A DNA stretch of 64,000 nt from NCBI RefSeq assembly GCF_014640535.1, contig NZ_BMHD01000001.1:2048214-2112213 (forward strand), in the 5' to 3' direction. The notes beneath the pieces are model-generated. The model searched no databases. It saw nothing but the letters and a program-made list of their open reading frames with translations, and was not told where the DNA came from. Source of the stretch: Cnuibacter physcomitrellae. Its GTDB lineage: Bacteria > Actinomycetota > Actinomycetes > Actinomycetales > Microbacteriaceae. A program made the translations under genes and the position numbers. Of this stretch, positions 1-7,981 are shown one piece after another; position 1 is the first letter of the stretch, and each line of letters begins with the position of its first letter.

Positions 1-537
1 GACCGTCGAGTCGCCGGAGAACAGCTGCGTCTCGATCTCGTCGATGTCGTTCTCGAGCCCGCCCAGCACCGGGTTGTACTCGTCGATCACCTGGTCGAGG
101 ATCGCGTACATCACCGCATCCGGACCGAGCTTCAGCAGGTCGCGGTTCGCCTCGAGCCGGTGCCGCACCGCGCCGAGGTTCGGCGACTCCGCATGCCGGA
201 CCGTCACGACGAACCCGGGGCCGATGAAGAGGTGGAGCTCGCCGAACTCCACCCGCTCCTCCGAGTCGATGTAGCGCGCGGGGCGCAGCACGATGAACAG
301 GGTGTCGCCGTAGCGTTCGAGCTTGGCGCGCTGATGGCCGCTCAGCGCATCCTCGACCGCGAGGTGGTGGAGGTCGAACTCGTCGGCGACCGACCGCAGC
401 TCGTGAGCGCTCGGACGGTACAGCCCGATCCATGCCATGCCGTGCATGTCGCGCAGCAGCTCGTACGTCTCGTCGAGGCTGGCGGGATCCTTCGTGCGCA
501 CCCCGTCGACGTACACGGCGTTGTCGATGATGGGCAC
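1..537 (-). CDS. corA: CorA-family Mg2+/divalent cation transporter (N-terminal part, cut by window edge)
   Basis: The reverse-strand reading frame gives the cytoplasmic N-terminal domain of a CorA channel: it begins MPIIDNAVYVDGVRTKDP and carries the family phrases DEFDLHHLAVEDAL, RYGDTLFIVLRPA and VRHAESPNLGAVRHRLE. CorA proteins are homopentameric inner-membrane channels for Mg2+ and sometimes Co2+ or Ni2+. The C-terminal membrane helices and the GMN motif lie beyond base 1, so they cannot be checked. The GTG at 537 is chosen because GGAGG lies five bases upstream; another in-frame GTG at 555 has no ribosome binding site. The gene is unrelated to its small secreted neighbour and ends outside the window. 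Confidence 0.88.
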   Translation of the reverse strand, partial: MPIIDNAVYVDGVRTKDPASLDETYELLRDMHGMAWIGLYRPSAHELRSVADEFDLHHLAVEDALSGHQRAKLERYGDTLFIVLRPARYIDSEERVEFGELHLFIGPGFVVTVRHAESPNLGAVRHRLEANRDLLKLGPDAVMYAILDQVIDEYNPVLGGLENDIDEIETQLFSGDSTV

Positions 538-642
538 GAGGTCCTCCGGAGGCACGGTCGGGATGGGCGCGACGCCGCCTGCAGCGGTGGTCTGCGCACA
601 CTGTACCCGGCGCGGATGACTCTGGGTCGCGTACCCCGGAGA

Positions 643-1035
643 TCAGATCGGGCAGAGGACGGCGCCCCCCACAGCCGTGCAGCTCATCTTGACGCCATGC
701 GACACTCGCTTCGCGTCGTTGCCGTTCGCGGCGGTGCCGTCCTTGCGGGCGAACACGTGGTACGGCATGCCGTCCGCTCCGAGCCGTGCGCCCTCGTAGC
801 CCATGTCCTCAGGGAGATACGACGACTGTCCTCCCGCGGATCCGGCTGCGCCGTTCTGAGCATCCCACCCGTTGTGGCAGGCCGGGTCTATGTCCATCTC
901 GACGCACTGGTACTCCCACCCATACGTCCCCGTCTTCGCGGAGGCTGCCGAGGCGCCGGCCACGAGGGGAACGAGGAGGGCCGCGCCGCAGGCGACAGTG
1001 ATGAATCCAGCACGAAGGGGTCGAAGACGTCTCAT
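643..1035 (-). CDS. Small secreted protein, unknown function
   Basis: 130 residues. An N-terminal signal peptide is clear: two arginine-rich stretches, then a hydrophobic core (VACGAALLVPLVAGASA) with a likely signal peptidase site near residue 33. The mature part of about 97 residues has four cysteines (YQC, PAC, MSC, LCPI), which suggests two disulfide bonds outside the cell, and is rich in Gly, Asp and Ala. AAAGGA upstream of the ATG supports this start. It is divergent from the MntR-type regulator. I do not recognise the family and no catalytic motif is visible. Confidence 0.7.
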   Translation of the reverse strand: MRRLRPLRAGFITVACGAALLVPLVAGASAASAKTGTYGWEYQCVEMDIDPACHNGWDAQNGAAGSAGGQSSYLPEDMGYEGARLGADGMPYHVFARKDGTAANGNDAKRVSHGVKMSCTAVGGAVLCPI

Positions 1036-1097
1036 GATGATCCTTTCTCGTTTTCCTGAGCATAACTCATTTGATCCTCGATCGATACAGTGGCGGA

Positions 1098-1934
1098 ATG
1101 AGCATCTGGTCCGCGCACGAGGGACAGCCCCGGCGCATCGGTGCGCAGGAGATCGCGGCCGAGAACTACCTCAAGGCCATCTACACGCACACCGAGTGGC
1201 AGCCCGCGCCCATCACGCCGTCGGCGCTGGCGTCGCGGCTCGGGGTCGCGCCGTCGTCGGTGACCGAGATGGTGAAGAAGCTCGCGGCGGCCGGGCTCGT
1301 GACGCACGTGCCCTACGGTCCGCTGACTCTGACGACCCTCGGTCGAACGCGGGCTGCCGACGTGGTGCGGCGGCACCGGCTCGTCGAGACGTGGCTTGTC
1401 CGGGAGATGGGCTACGCGTGGGATGAGGTGCACGACGAGGCGGAGGTGCTCGAGCACTCGATCAGCGAGCGGCTCCTCGACGCCATCGACGCGCGGCTCG
1501 GCCGCCCGCAGCAGGATCCGCACGGCGACCCCATCCCCGACTCCGACGGACGTGCCCCCGTCTTCGACGCCGTCCCGCTCGAGGACGCCGCCGTCGGACA
1601 CGTGGGCGCGGTGGTGCGGATCAGCGACCGCGACGGCGCGCTCCTGCGCGCCCTCTCGGCGAGCGGGATCGTGCCCGGTGCCGTCGTCGTCGTCGGCGAC
1701 GGCCCCTCCCTCGCGCTCGCGCCGCTCGGTGCCGGTGCCGGTGCCGGTGCCGCGTCGGGCGGTGCGGGTGGGGCCCGTGCGGGTGGGGCCGGTGCGACCG
1801 GCGGGGTGCCTGGGTCCGAGTCGGGTGGGGCCCGTGGGGTAGGTGGGGCTGGCGGGGTGCCGGGGTCCGGCGGGACAGCGGGCGCGGTCACGATCGAGGC
1901 GACCGAGACCGTGTGGATCGCCCGCTCGCGCTGA
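1098..1934 (+). CDS. DtxR/MntR-family metal-dependent transcriptional repressor
   Basis: 278 residues. The N-terminal winged helix (about 15-85), the dimerisation and metal domain (90-155) and a C-terminal FeoA/SH3-like domain follow the DtxR/MntR plan. By alignment to DtxR, the ancillary ligands are H93, E97 and H112, and the primary site holds E116, E119 and H120. Glu at the place of DtxR Cys102 is typical of manganese-responsive MntR, so Mn2+ is the likelier effector. Asn23 occupies the DtxR Met10 position, which is unusual. A Gly/Ala-rich stretch of about 50 residues (near 205-258) interrupts the last domain and is encoded by GGTGCC-like repeats. ATG at 1098 is preferred to an ATG 27 bases upstream because homology begins after it. 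The regulated gene is not evident. Confidence 0.87.
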   Translation: MSIWSAHEGQPRRIGAQEIAAENYLKAIYTHTEWQPAPITPSALASRLGVAPSSVTEMVKKLAAAGLVTHVPYGPLTLTTLGRTRAADVVRRHRLVETWLVREMGYAWDEVHDEAEVLEHSISERLLDAIDARLGRPQQDPHGDPIPDSDGRAPVFDAVPLEDAAVGHVGAVVRISDRDGALLRALSASGIVPGAVVVVGDGPSLALAPLGAGAGAGAASGGAGGARAGGAGATGGVPGSESGGARGVGGAGGVPGSGGTAGAVTIEATETVWIARSR

Positions 1935-2002
1935 CGCTCGACACCGAATACGCACAAGTCCCCCCGTATTTCGAGGGACTTCCCCGAAATCCGTGACGAG
2001 CG
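1935..2002. repeat. Imperfect palindrome directly after mntR (family II hairpin)
   Basis: It starts at the base after the mntR stop codon. The 18-base arms at 1935-1952 and 1985-2002 pair with four mismatches, with an inner GTCCC/GGGAC stem. The left arm shares CTCGACACCGAATACG with the palindrome after the MFS gene at 55627. It is probably a transcription terminator or a REP-like repeat; there is no T-tract. Confidence 0.6.
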
Positions 2003-2071
2003 TCCCCCACTCGCGACGACGGACCAGCCGGCGGCACCCGCCGTCTGACGGGGTGAATCACGGCTCCGCGT

Positions 2072-2568
2072 GGATCTGTCAGTCGTGGCGGGATCCATGC
2101 GCGCCAGACCACCACGAGTGTCATATCCACGGCACAGGATCGCGCGACGGCACGGAGCACATCCGCGTCGCGGGTCATACGGTCAAGGCCGCCACACCTA
2201 GGCGACGACGCCACGGATCTGACAGTCGTGGTGGGCTTGGCACCCGCAAGGCCACCGCGACTGTCACATCTACGGGACGGGTCCGCCCGCGACAGAACCG
2301 GGGGTACATCCACGCCGCCGGTCAGCGCGACAGCTCAGACGCACCGAGGGAGGACGACACCACGGATCTGACAGTTCTGGCGGGCTCGGCGGCGGCTGGG
2401 CCACCACGAGTGTCACATCCACGAGAAGTGACCGCCCGCGACGGCACGGGGCACATCCGCGGCGCCGGTGAGCGCGATAGCTCAGGCGCATCGAGGGAGG
2501 ACGACACCACGGATGTGACAGTCGTGGCGGGCTCCGCGGCGGCCACGCCACCACGAGTGTCAGATCCG
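2072..2568. repeat. Array of four 58-bp hairpin units (family I) in a convergent gap
   Basis: Units lie at 2072-2129, 2215-2272, 2364-2421 and 2511-2568, each exactly 58 bp. Each begins like GGATCTGACAGTCGTGG and ends like CCACGAGTGTCACATCC, so the ends form a hairpin. The DNA between units is also related: a block near GAGGGAGGACGACACCAC recurs before units 3 and 4, so the true period is about 147 bp. The array fills the gap between mntR and the desulfurase, which converge. No protein-coding gene is supported from 1935 to 2601; frames that stay open here consist of repeat sequence. Confidence 0.8.
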
Positions 2569-2601
2569 CGGCCCGCGGCGCGGGACGGCGCGGGGCGGGG
2601 G

Positions 2602-3765
2602 TCAGGGGCGCGGGGAGCCGAGGGAGGTGACGGCGACGACGGAGGCGCGGAGCGCATCTGCGGCGGCGGCGAGGTCGGCGGCGGTGGTCTCGTGCGTGAA
2701 GGTGAACCGCACCGCGGTCTGGGCGACGGCGGGCGGGTAGCCGCAGGCGAGCAGCACGGGCGAGGGGTCGTCGGAGCCGGCGGCGCAGGCGGAGCCGCTC
2801 GAGACGACGACGTCGCGCTCCTCGAGCTGCAGCAGGACGCTCTCTCCGCTCGTGCCGGGGAAGCAGAACGACGCGACCGAGGGCAGCCGATGCACGGGGT
2901 CGCCCGTCAGCACCGCGCCGGGCACGGTCGCCAGCACCCGGGCGATGAAGTCGTCGCGGAGGGCGGCCACACCCGACGCCGCGTCCGAGACGGAGGACGC
3001 CGAGTCGAGCGGCGGGAGCGTGACGGCGCGGGCGAGGCCCACGGCGAACGCGACGTTCTCGGTGCCCGATCGGCGTCCGCGCTCCTGCCCTCCCCCGTGC
3101 AGGACCGGCTCGACGGGAAGCCGCCCGCGCACGTAGGCCACCCCGATCCCCTTGGGGGCCCCGAGCTTGTGGCCCGACAGGGTGAGCGCGTCGACGCCGA
3201 GCGCCCCGACGTCGAGGGGCAGCCATCCGGCCGCCTGCACCGCATCCGTATGGAAAGGAACGCCACGATCGTGCGCGACCGCCGCGAGCGACTGGATCGG
3301 CTGCACCGTCCCGATCTCGTTGTTCGCGAGCATCACCGAGACGAGTGTGGTGTCGTCGCGCAGGGCATCGGCGAGGTCGTCGGGCGAGACGAGTCCGCCC
3401 GCATCGACGGGGAGCACCGTCACCGAGAACCCGTGCACCCGCTCCAGGTACTCGACCGACGACATCACGGCCGGATGCTCGATCGCGCTCACGACGACGT
3501 GCCGCCCCCGGGGCGCCCCCAGCGCGATGCCCTTCACGGCCAGGTTGTCCGCCTCGGTGCCGCCCGACGTGAAGGCGATCTCGGAGGCGCGGCACCCCAA
3601 CCAGTCCGCCACCGTCGACCGCGCCTGCGCCAGCGCCCGGGCCGCACGGTCGCCGAGGGAGTGCGTGCTCGACGGGTTCCCGAACTCCCCCGCGAGATAC
3701 GGCCACATCGCCTCGAGCACCTCCCGGCGCACCGGCGTGGTCGCCGCGGCATCGAGGTAGATCAC
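2602..3765 (-). CDS. Cysteine desulfurase, NifS/IscS type, in the NAD operon
   Basis: 387 residues. A PLP-dependent class V aminotransferase fold is read from AAATTP at the N terminus, the GGTEADNLA cofactor region, the internal aldimine lysine K200 in SGHKLGAPKG and the sulfur-carrying cysteine C327 in SSGSACAAGS. It removes sulfur from L-cysteine for Fe-S cluster assembly. It starts with GTG inside the last codons of nadC (four-base overlap), so it is translated with the nad genes. Such a partner is known next to nad genes in other bacteria and plausibly serves the oxygen-sensitive 4Fe-4S cluster of NadA. This is inference from context; a role in tRNA thiolation is the alternative. Confidence 0.88.
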   Translation of the reverse strand: MIYLDAAATTPVRREVLEAMWPYLAGEFGNPSSTHSLGDRAARALAQARSTVADWLGCRASEIAFTSGGTEADNLAVKGIALGAPRGRHVVVSAIEHPAVMSSVEYLERVHGFSVTVLPVDAGGLVSPDDLADALRDDTTLVSVMLANNEIGTVQPIQSLAAVAHDRGVPFHTDAVQAAGWLPLDVGALGVDALTLSGHKLGAPKGIGVAYVRGRLPVEPVLHGGGQERGRRSGTENVAFAVGLARAVTLPPLDSASSVSDAASGVAALRDDFIARVLATVPGAVLTGDPVHRLPSVASFCFPGTSGESVLLQLEERDVVVSSGSACAAGSDDPSPVLLACGYPPAVAQTAVRFTFTHETTAADLAAAADALRASVVAVTSLGSPRP

Positions 3766-4619
3766 GGATGCAGCCCCACGTCGAGCCCGAGGTCGAGCGA
3801 TCGGACGCTGTGGGTGAGGGCCCCCACCGAGATGATGTCGACACCGCTCGCCGCGATGGCGGCCACCGTGTCGAGGGTGACGCCTCCGCTCGCCTCGACG
3901 AGCGCCCGCCCGGCGACGAGCGCGACGCCCTCGCGGAGCTCCTCGGGCGTGAAGTTGTCGAGCATGATCGTGTCGACCCCGGCGGCGAGCACGGGCTCGA
4001 TCTGGTCGATGCGGTCGACCTCCACCTCGAGGTGCGTCGTGTGCGACAGCTGCGCCCGCACCGCGCGGAGGGCGGCGGTGAGGTCGCCGCCGTGCTGTGC
4101 GGCGAGGACGGCGAGGTGGTTGTCCTTCGCGAGCACCGCATCCGACAGGGAGTAGCGGTGGTTGTGGCCGCCGCCGTCGCGCACGGCCTGCCGCTCGAGC
4201 GCTCGGAGGCCCGGCGTCGTCTTGCGGGTGTCGACGATGCGCGCCTTGGTGCCCGCGGTCTCGGCGACGTAGCGTGCGGTGAGCGTCGCGATGCCGCTCA
4301 TCCGCTGCACGAGGTTGAGGGCGATGCGCTCGCCGCGCAGCACTCCGCGGGCCGGGCCGGCGATGCGGGCCAGGACGGCCCCCGCCTCGAACCGCTCGCC
4401 GTCCCGCACCTCGACGTCGACGCGGATGCGCGCGTCCACCGCCGCGAAGACCGCGACCAGCACCGCCGATCCGCTGAATACGCCCGGCTCGCGCGCATCC
4501 ATCGTGGCGACGACCTCGGCGTCGGCGGGGATGAGCAGCTCGGAGGTGAGGTCGCCCCACGGCGAGTCCTCCGCGAGGGCGCGGTCGACGACGTCGGCGA
4601 TGATCGCGGGAGTGAGCAT
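3762..4619 (-). CDS. nadC: Nicotinate-nucleotide pyrophosphorylase (carboxylating)
   Basis: 285 residues, the normal length for the family. It converts quinolinate and PRPP to nicotinate mononucleotide, CO2 and PPi, the third step of de novo NAD synthesis. Diagnostic stretches are EDSPWGDLTS near the N terminus, NLVQRMSGIATLT, the active-site DTRKTTPGLR and GGGHNHRYSLSD segments, and IMLDNF in the barrel. It begins with ATG at 4619, 213 bases after nadB, a gap filled by a GC-rich tandem repeat, and overlaps the desulfurase start by four bases. It is cytosolic. Confidence 0.95.
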   Translation of the reverse strand: MLTPAIIADVVDRALAEDSPWGDLTSELLIPADAEVVATMDAREPGVFSGSAVLVAVFAAVDARIRVDVEVRDGERFEAGAVLARIAGPARGVLRGERIALNLVQRMSGIATLTARYVAETAGTKARIVDTRKTTPGLRALERQAVRDGGGHNHRYSLSDAVLAKDNHLAVLAAQHGGDLTAALRAVRAQLSHTTHLEVEVDRIDQIEPVLAAGVDTIMLDNFTPEELREGVALVAGRALVEASGGVTLDTVAAIAASGVDIISVGALTHSVRSLDLGLDVGLHP

Positions 4620-4664
4620 GCGGTGGGTCCTTCGGTCAGGCGGATGCGTTCGGTGCGGGCGGTG

Positions 4665-4812
4665 CGGGGTAGCGGCGGATGCGGGCGGTGCGGGGTCCGG
4701 GCGGATGCGGGCGGTGCGGGGGTGCGGGGTCGGGGCGGATGCGGGCGGTGCGGGGGTCGGGGCGGATGCGGGCGGTGCGGGGTCCGGGCGGATGCGGGCG
4801 GTGGGGGGGCAG
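4665..4812. repeat. GC-rich tandem repeat between nadB and nadC
   Basis: A unit resembling GCGGATGCGGGCGGTGCGGG occurs about six times with short variable linkers (GTCCG, GTCGGG). It lies inside an otherwise tightly packed operon. It carries no gene and no obvious promoter; it looks like a minisatellite made of the GGATGCG word that is common in this genome. Confidence 0.7.
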
Positions 4813-4832
4813 GCGATGGAGGGGCGGGCGGG

Positions 4833-6449
4833 TCAGTGGCGGAGGGGGTGCAGTGCTGTGGTGAGGGAGTCGAGGGTGATGGGGAGGGGGCGGGCGAGCT
4901 CGGGGTCGGTGTCCGGGAAGTCGCTGCGGAAGTGGGCGCCCCGCGACTCCTCCCGGGCCAGGGCGCTGTGCACCACGGCAGCGCCGAGCAGGTGGAGGTT
5001 CTCGGTCTCGAGCTCCTCGACGGTGGCGAACCCACGAGGGGCGTCGAGCTCGTCGGTCGCGGACGGCGCCAGCGCCTCGAACGCCGCAGCGAGCGGCCCG
5101 GCCGAGCGGTGGAGTCCGGCGGCAGACCACATCCACCCGTGCAGATCCTCGCGCGACAGTGCGGGCCCCGCCACGGAGCGGACCGCAGCACCAGACGCGC
5201 CACCCCACGGCTCCGCAGCCGCGCCGGCCAGCGCGGCCGCGGCACGGCGGCCGAACACCACGGCCTCGAGCAGCGAGTTCGACGCGAGGCGGTTGGCCCC
5301 GTGCACGCCCGTGCGCGCGACCTCGCCCACGGCGTACAGGCCGGGCAGAGACGTGCGGGCGGCGAGGTCGGTGGCGACCCCGCCCATCCAGTAGTGCGCG
5401 GCGGGGGCCACCGGCAGCGGTTCGGCGGCCCAGTCGAAGCCCGCCGCGCGCGAGGCGGCGTCGATCGTGGGGAAGCGGCGCGCCAGCTCGTCGCGACCGA
5501 GCGAGGTGGCGTCGAGGAAGACGGGCGAGCCCGCCGCCATCTGCGCGGCGATGGCCCGGGCGACGACGTCACGCGGGGCGAGCTCGGCGAGTGGATGCGC
5601 GTGGCGCATGAACCGCTCCCCCGTCGCGTTCACGAGGACGGCGCCGTCTCCGCGCACCGCCTCCGACACGAGGAACGACCCCGGCACCGCGAGGGCGGTG
5701 GGGTGGAACTGCACGAACTCGACGTCCTCGAGCACGGCCCCCGCCCGCAGCGCGGCCGCAGCGCCGTCGCCCGTGGTGACCGCGGGGTTCGTGGTGTGCG
5801 GGTAGAGCTGTCCGAGCCCGCCGGTCGCGAGCACCACGGCGTCGGCTGCGATCTCCCGCACCACGCCGCCGATGAGCAGACGCACGCCCGACACGGCGCC
5901 GTCGACCGCGATCAGGTCGAGGAGGAACGCGTGCTCCACGATCTCCAGCCGCGCGTCCCGCCCGCCGGACGCCGCCGCGAGCGCCGCCCGCACGAGCGCG
6001 AGCTCGATCGCCGCCCCCGTCGCGTCGCCGCCGGCGTGCAGGATCCGGTGGTGCGAGTGCGCCCCCTCCAAGCCCGCATCGAACGGGGCGGCAGAACCAG
6101 AACCAGAACCCGTACCGGAGACCCGATCGAAGTCGACCCCCCACCGCACCAGCTCGGTGATGGCGGCCGGCCCCTCCGAGCAGAGCACGCGCACGGCCTC
6201 CGCATCCGAGAGCCCGGCCCCCGCCGCGAGGGTGTCGCTGACGTGCGACGACACGCTGTCGCCGGGCATCACCGCGGCGGCGATCCCGCCCTGGGCGTAC
6301 CGCGTGTTGCCGTCCGACAACGAGCCCTTCGTGACCACCGTCACCGAGACGTCCGGCGACCGCCGCAGCAGCTCGAGCGCCGTGACCAGACCGGCCGCCC
6401 CCGAGCCCACGACGACCACACGCGAGGCGAGCCCCCGTCGGATGCTCAT
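4833..6449 (-). CDS. nadB: L-aspartate oxidase
   Basis: 538 residues. This FAD enzyme oxidises L-aspartate to iminoaspartate, the first step of de novo NAD synthesis. The N-terminal dinucleotide-binding motif VVVVGSGAAGLVTALEL is followed by KGSLSDGNTRYAQGGIA, ATGGLGQLYPHTTNP and the active-site region HYWMGGVATD, then GEVARTGVHGANRLASNSLLE, all hallmarks of the succinate dehydrogenase/aspartate oxidase family. The C-terminal helical domain is present but rather short. A GSGSGSA insertion near residue 110 is a small oddity. ATG at 6449 overlaps the nadA stop codon by three bases, showing translational coupling. Confidence 0.95.
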   Translation of the reverse strand: MSIRRGLASRVVVVGSGAAGLVTALELLRRSPDVSVTVVTKGSLSDGNTRYAQGGIAAAVMPGDSVSSHVSDTLAAGAGLSDAEAVRVLCSEGPAAITELVRWGVDFDRVSGTGSGSGSAAPFDAGLEGAHSHHRILHAGGDATGAAIELALVRAALAAASGGRDARLEIVEHAFLLDLIAVDGAVSGVRLLIGGVVREIAADAVVLATGGLGQLYPHTTNPAVTTGDGAAAALRAGAVLEDVEFVQFHPTALAVPGSFLVSEAVRGDGAVLVNATGERFMRHAHPLAELAPRDVVARAIAAQMAAGSPVFLDATSLGRDELARRFPTIDAASRAAGFDWAAEPLPVAPAAHYWMGGVATDLAARTSLPGLYAVGEVARTGVHGANRLASNSLLEAVVFGRRAAAALAGAAAEPWGGASGAAVRSVAGPALSREDLHGWMWSAAGLHRSAGPLAAAFEALAPSATDELDAPRGFATVEELETENLHLLGAAVVHSALAREESRGAHFRSDFPDTDPELARPLPITLDSLTTALHPLRH

Positions 6450-7756
6450 GGCCGGGCCGCGAGCATCCGCTCGAGCGCCACGCGCGCGGGCACCGCCACG
6501 TCGTCGCCGACCGTGATCTCGTTGACCACGCGTCCGGCGACCAGCTCCTCGAGGACCCAGGCGAGGTATCCGGGGTGGATGCGGTACATCGTCGAGCAGG
6601 GGCAGATCACGTCGTCGAGGCAGAAGATGCGGTGCTGCGGGTACTGGTTCGCGAGGCGCTGCACGAGGTTGATCTCCGTGCCGATCGCGAACGTCGACCC
6701 GGCCGGGGCAGCGCCGATCGCCTTCACGATGTAGTCGGTCGAGCCGTACTCGTCGGCCGCGTCGACGACGGGCATCGGGCACTCGGGGTGCACGATCACC
6801 CGCACGTCGGGATGCTCGGCCCGCGCCCGCTCGATCTGCGCCACCGAGAAGCGCTTGTGCACCGAGCAGAACCCGTGCCAGAGGATGACCTGGGCGTCGA
6901 GGAGCTCGTCGTCGGTGTTGCCGCCCAGGGGCTTCCGCGGATTCCACATCGGCATCCGCTCGAGCGGGACGCCCATCGCCTTCGCGGTGTTGCGACCGAG
7001 GTGCTGGTCGGGGAAGAACAGCACACGACGACCGCGCTCGAACGCCCACTGCAGCACGGTCGCGGCGTTCGACGAGGTGCACACGATGCCGCCGTGGCGG
7101 CCGCAGAAGCCCTTCAGCGCGGCCGACGAGTTCATGTAGGTGACGGGGATGATCGGAGCCCGGCCATCGTCCGCCGTCTCGTCGGCGTAGAGCTCCATGA
7201 GCTGTTCCCATGCCTCCTCGACCGAGTCGATGTCGGCCATGTCGGCCATCGAGCATCCCGCGGCGAGGTTCGGCAGGATCACCCGCTGCTCAGGCTGCGC
7301 CAGGATGTCGGCGGTCTCAGCCATGAAGTGCACGCCGCAGAAGACGATCGCTTCGGCATCGGGCCGGGTCTTGGCCGCATTGGCGAGCTGGAACGAGTCG
7401 CCGACGAAGTCGGCGTACTTCACGACCTCGTCGCGCTGGTAGAAGTGCCCGAGCACCACGACGCGCTCGCCGAGCGTGTCCTTGGCCGCCAGGATGCGCT
7501 GGTCGAGCTCGGCCTTCGAGGCCAGCCTGTACTCCTCCGGGAGGACACCCTGGCGCGGGGTCTCGGCCGGGATGGGGTCGGCCATGCTCGCGCCCGGGCC
7601 GTACGTGGGCAGCGGGAGGACATCGATCGACCAGGGCCCGTCGGCGAGCTCGGGCGCACAGGTCTCGCCGGAGGAGGCGACCGCGCCCGGCGCGTGCACA
7701 CCGGAGGCGATGAGCTGGATCTCGTCGTCGATCGAGAGCGTGAGCGGGTTGGTCAT
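6446..7756 (-). CDS. nadA: Quinolinate synthase A
   Basis: 436 residues, matching the longer NadA class. It condenses iminoaspartate with dihydroxyacetone phosphate to give quinolinate and needs a 4Fe-4S cluster. Cluster cysteines are seen in the expected contexts FCGVHFMAE, GGIVCTSSNA and DVICPCSTMYR. YMNSSAALKGFCGRHGG and FFPDQHLGRNTA are other family signatures. The first 75 residues before LPEEYRLASKAELD are poorly conserved. It is the first nad structural gene after nrtR and overlaps nadB, so NadA and NadB, which act in sequence on an unstable intermediate, are made together. Confidence 0.95.
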   Translation of the reverse strand: MTNPLTLSIDDEIQLIASGVHAPGAVASSGETCAPELADGPWSIDVLPLPTYGPGASMADPIPAETPRQGVLPEEYRLASKAELDQRILAAKDTLGERVVVLGHFYQRDEVVKYADFVGDSFQLANAAKTRPDAEAIVFCGVHFMAETADILAQPEQRVILPNLAAGCSMADMADIDSVEEAWEQLMELYADETADDGRAPIIPVTYMNSSAALKGFCGRHGGIVCTSSNAATVLQWAFERGRRVLFFPDQHLGRNTAKAMGVPLERMPMWNPRKPLGGNTDDELLDAQVILWHGFCSVHKRFSVAQIERARAEHPDVRVIVHPECPMPVVDAADEYGSTDYIVKAIGAAPAGSTFAIGTEINLVQRLANQYPQHRIFCLDDVICPCSTMYRIHPGYLAWVLEELVAGRVVNEITVGDDVAVPARVALERMLAARP

Positions 7757-7794
7757 GGCGGGCGGCTTCCTGGAGTCGGGATGGGGGTCGGGGT

Positions 7795-7918
7795 GCGCCG
7801 CGGATGCGGCGGGTCGGGATGGGGGACGGAGTAGGCCGCGGATGCGACGGGTCGGAGTGTGTCGCGGATGCGGCGGGTCGGGGTGTGTCGCGGATGCGGC
7901 GGGTCGGTGTGGTGAGCG
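7795..7918. repeat. Tandem repeat of about 26 bp between nrtR and nadA
   Basis: Three to four units resembling CGGATGCGGCGGGTCGGGG, with TGTGTCG linkers in the best-conserved pair, occupy the 225-bp gap between nrtR and nadA. The core is the same GCGGATGCGG word as in the nadB-nadC repeat. No second NrtR-like dyad is visible here, so nadA may depend on the promoter before nrtR. Confidence 0.6.
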
Positions 7919-7981
7919 GGTCGCGGAGGCGGCGGTCGCGGATGCGCGGGGTCCCGTCGAGCGGGACGCGTCGGGCGCGGC

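Noticed and set aside
2072-2568. CRISPR array
   Set aside because: Units are regularly spaced, but the intervening segments are also repeats of each other, units are long palindromes of 58 bp, and no cas gene is present.
1843-4155. A 770-codon open frame on the + strand across the first repeat array
   Set aside because: It runs through the hairpin repeats and antisense to the cysteine desulfurase, has no recognisable start signal and no domain.
3768-6734. A 988-codon open frame on the + strand opposite nadC, nadB and nadA
   Set aside because: The opposite strand encodes three well-recognised enzymes; the forward translation is Arg/Gly/His-rich with no domain, a usual artefact of very GC-rich codon bias.
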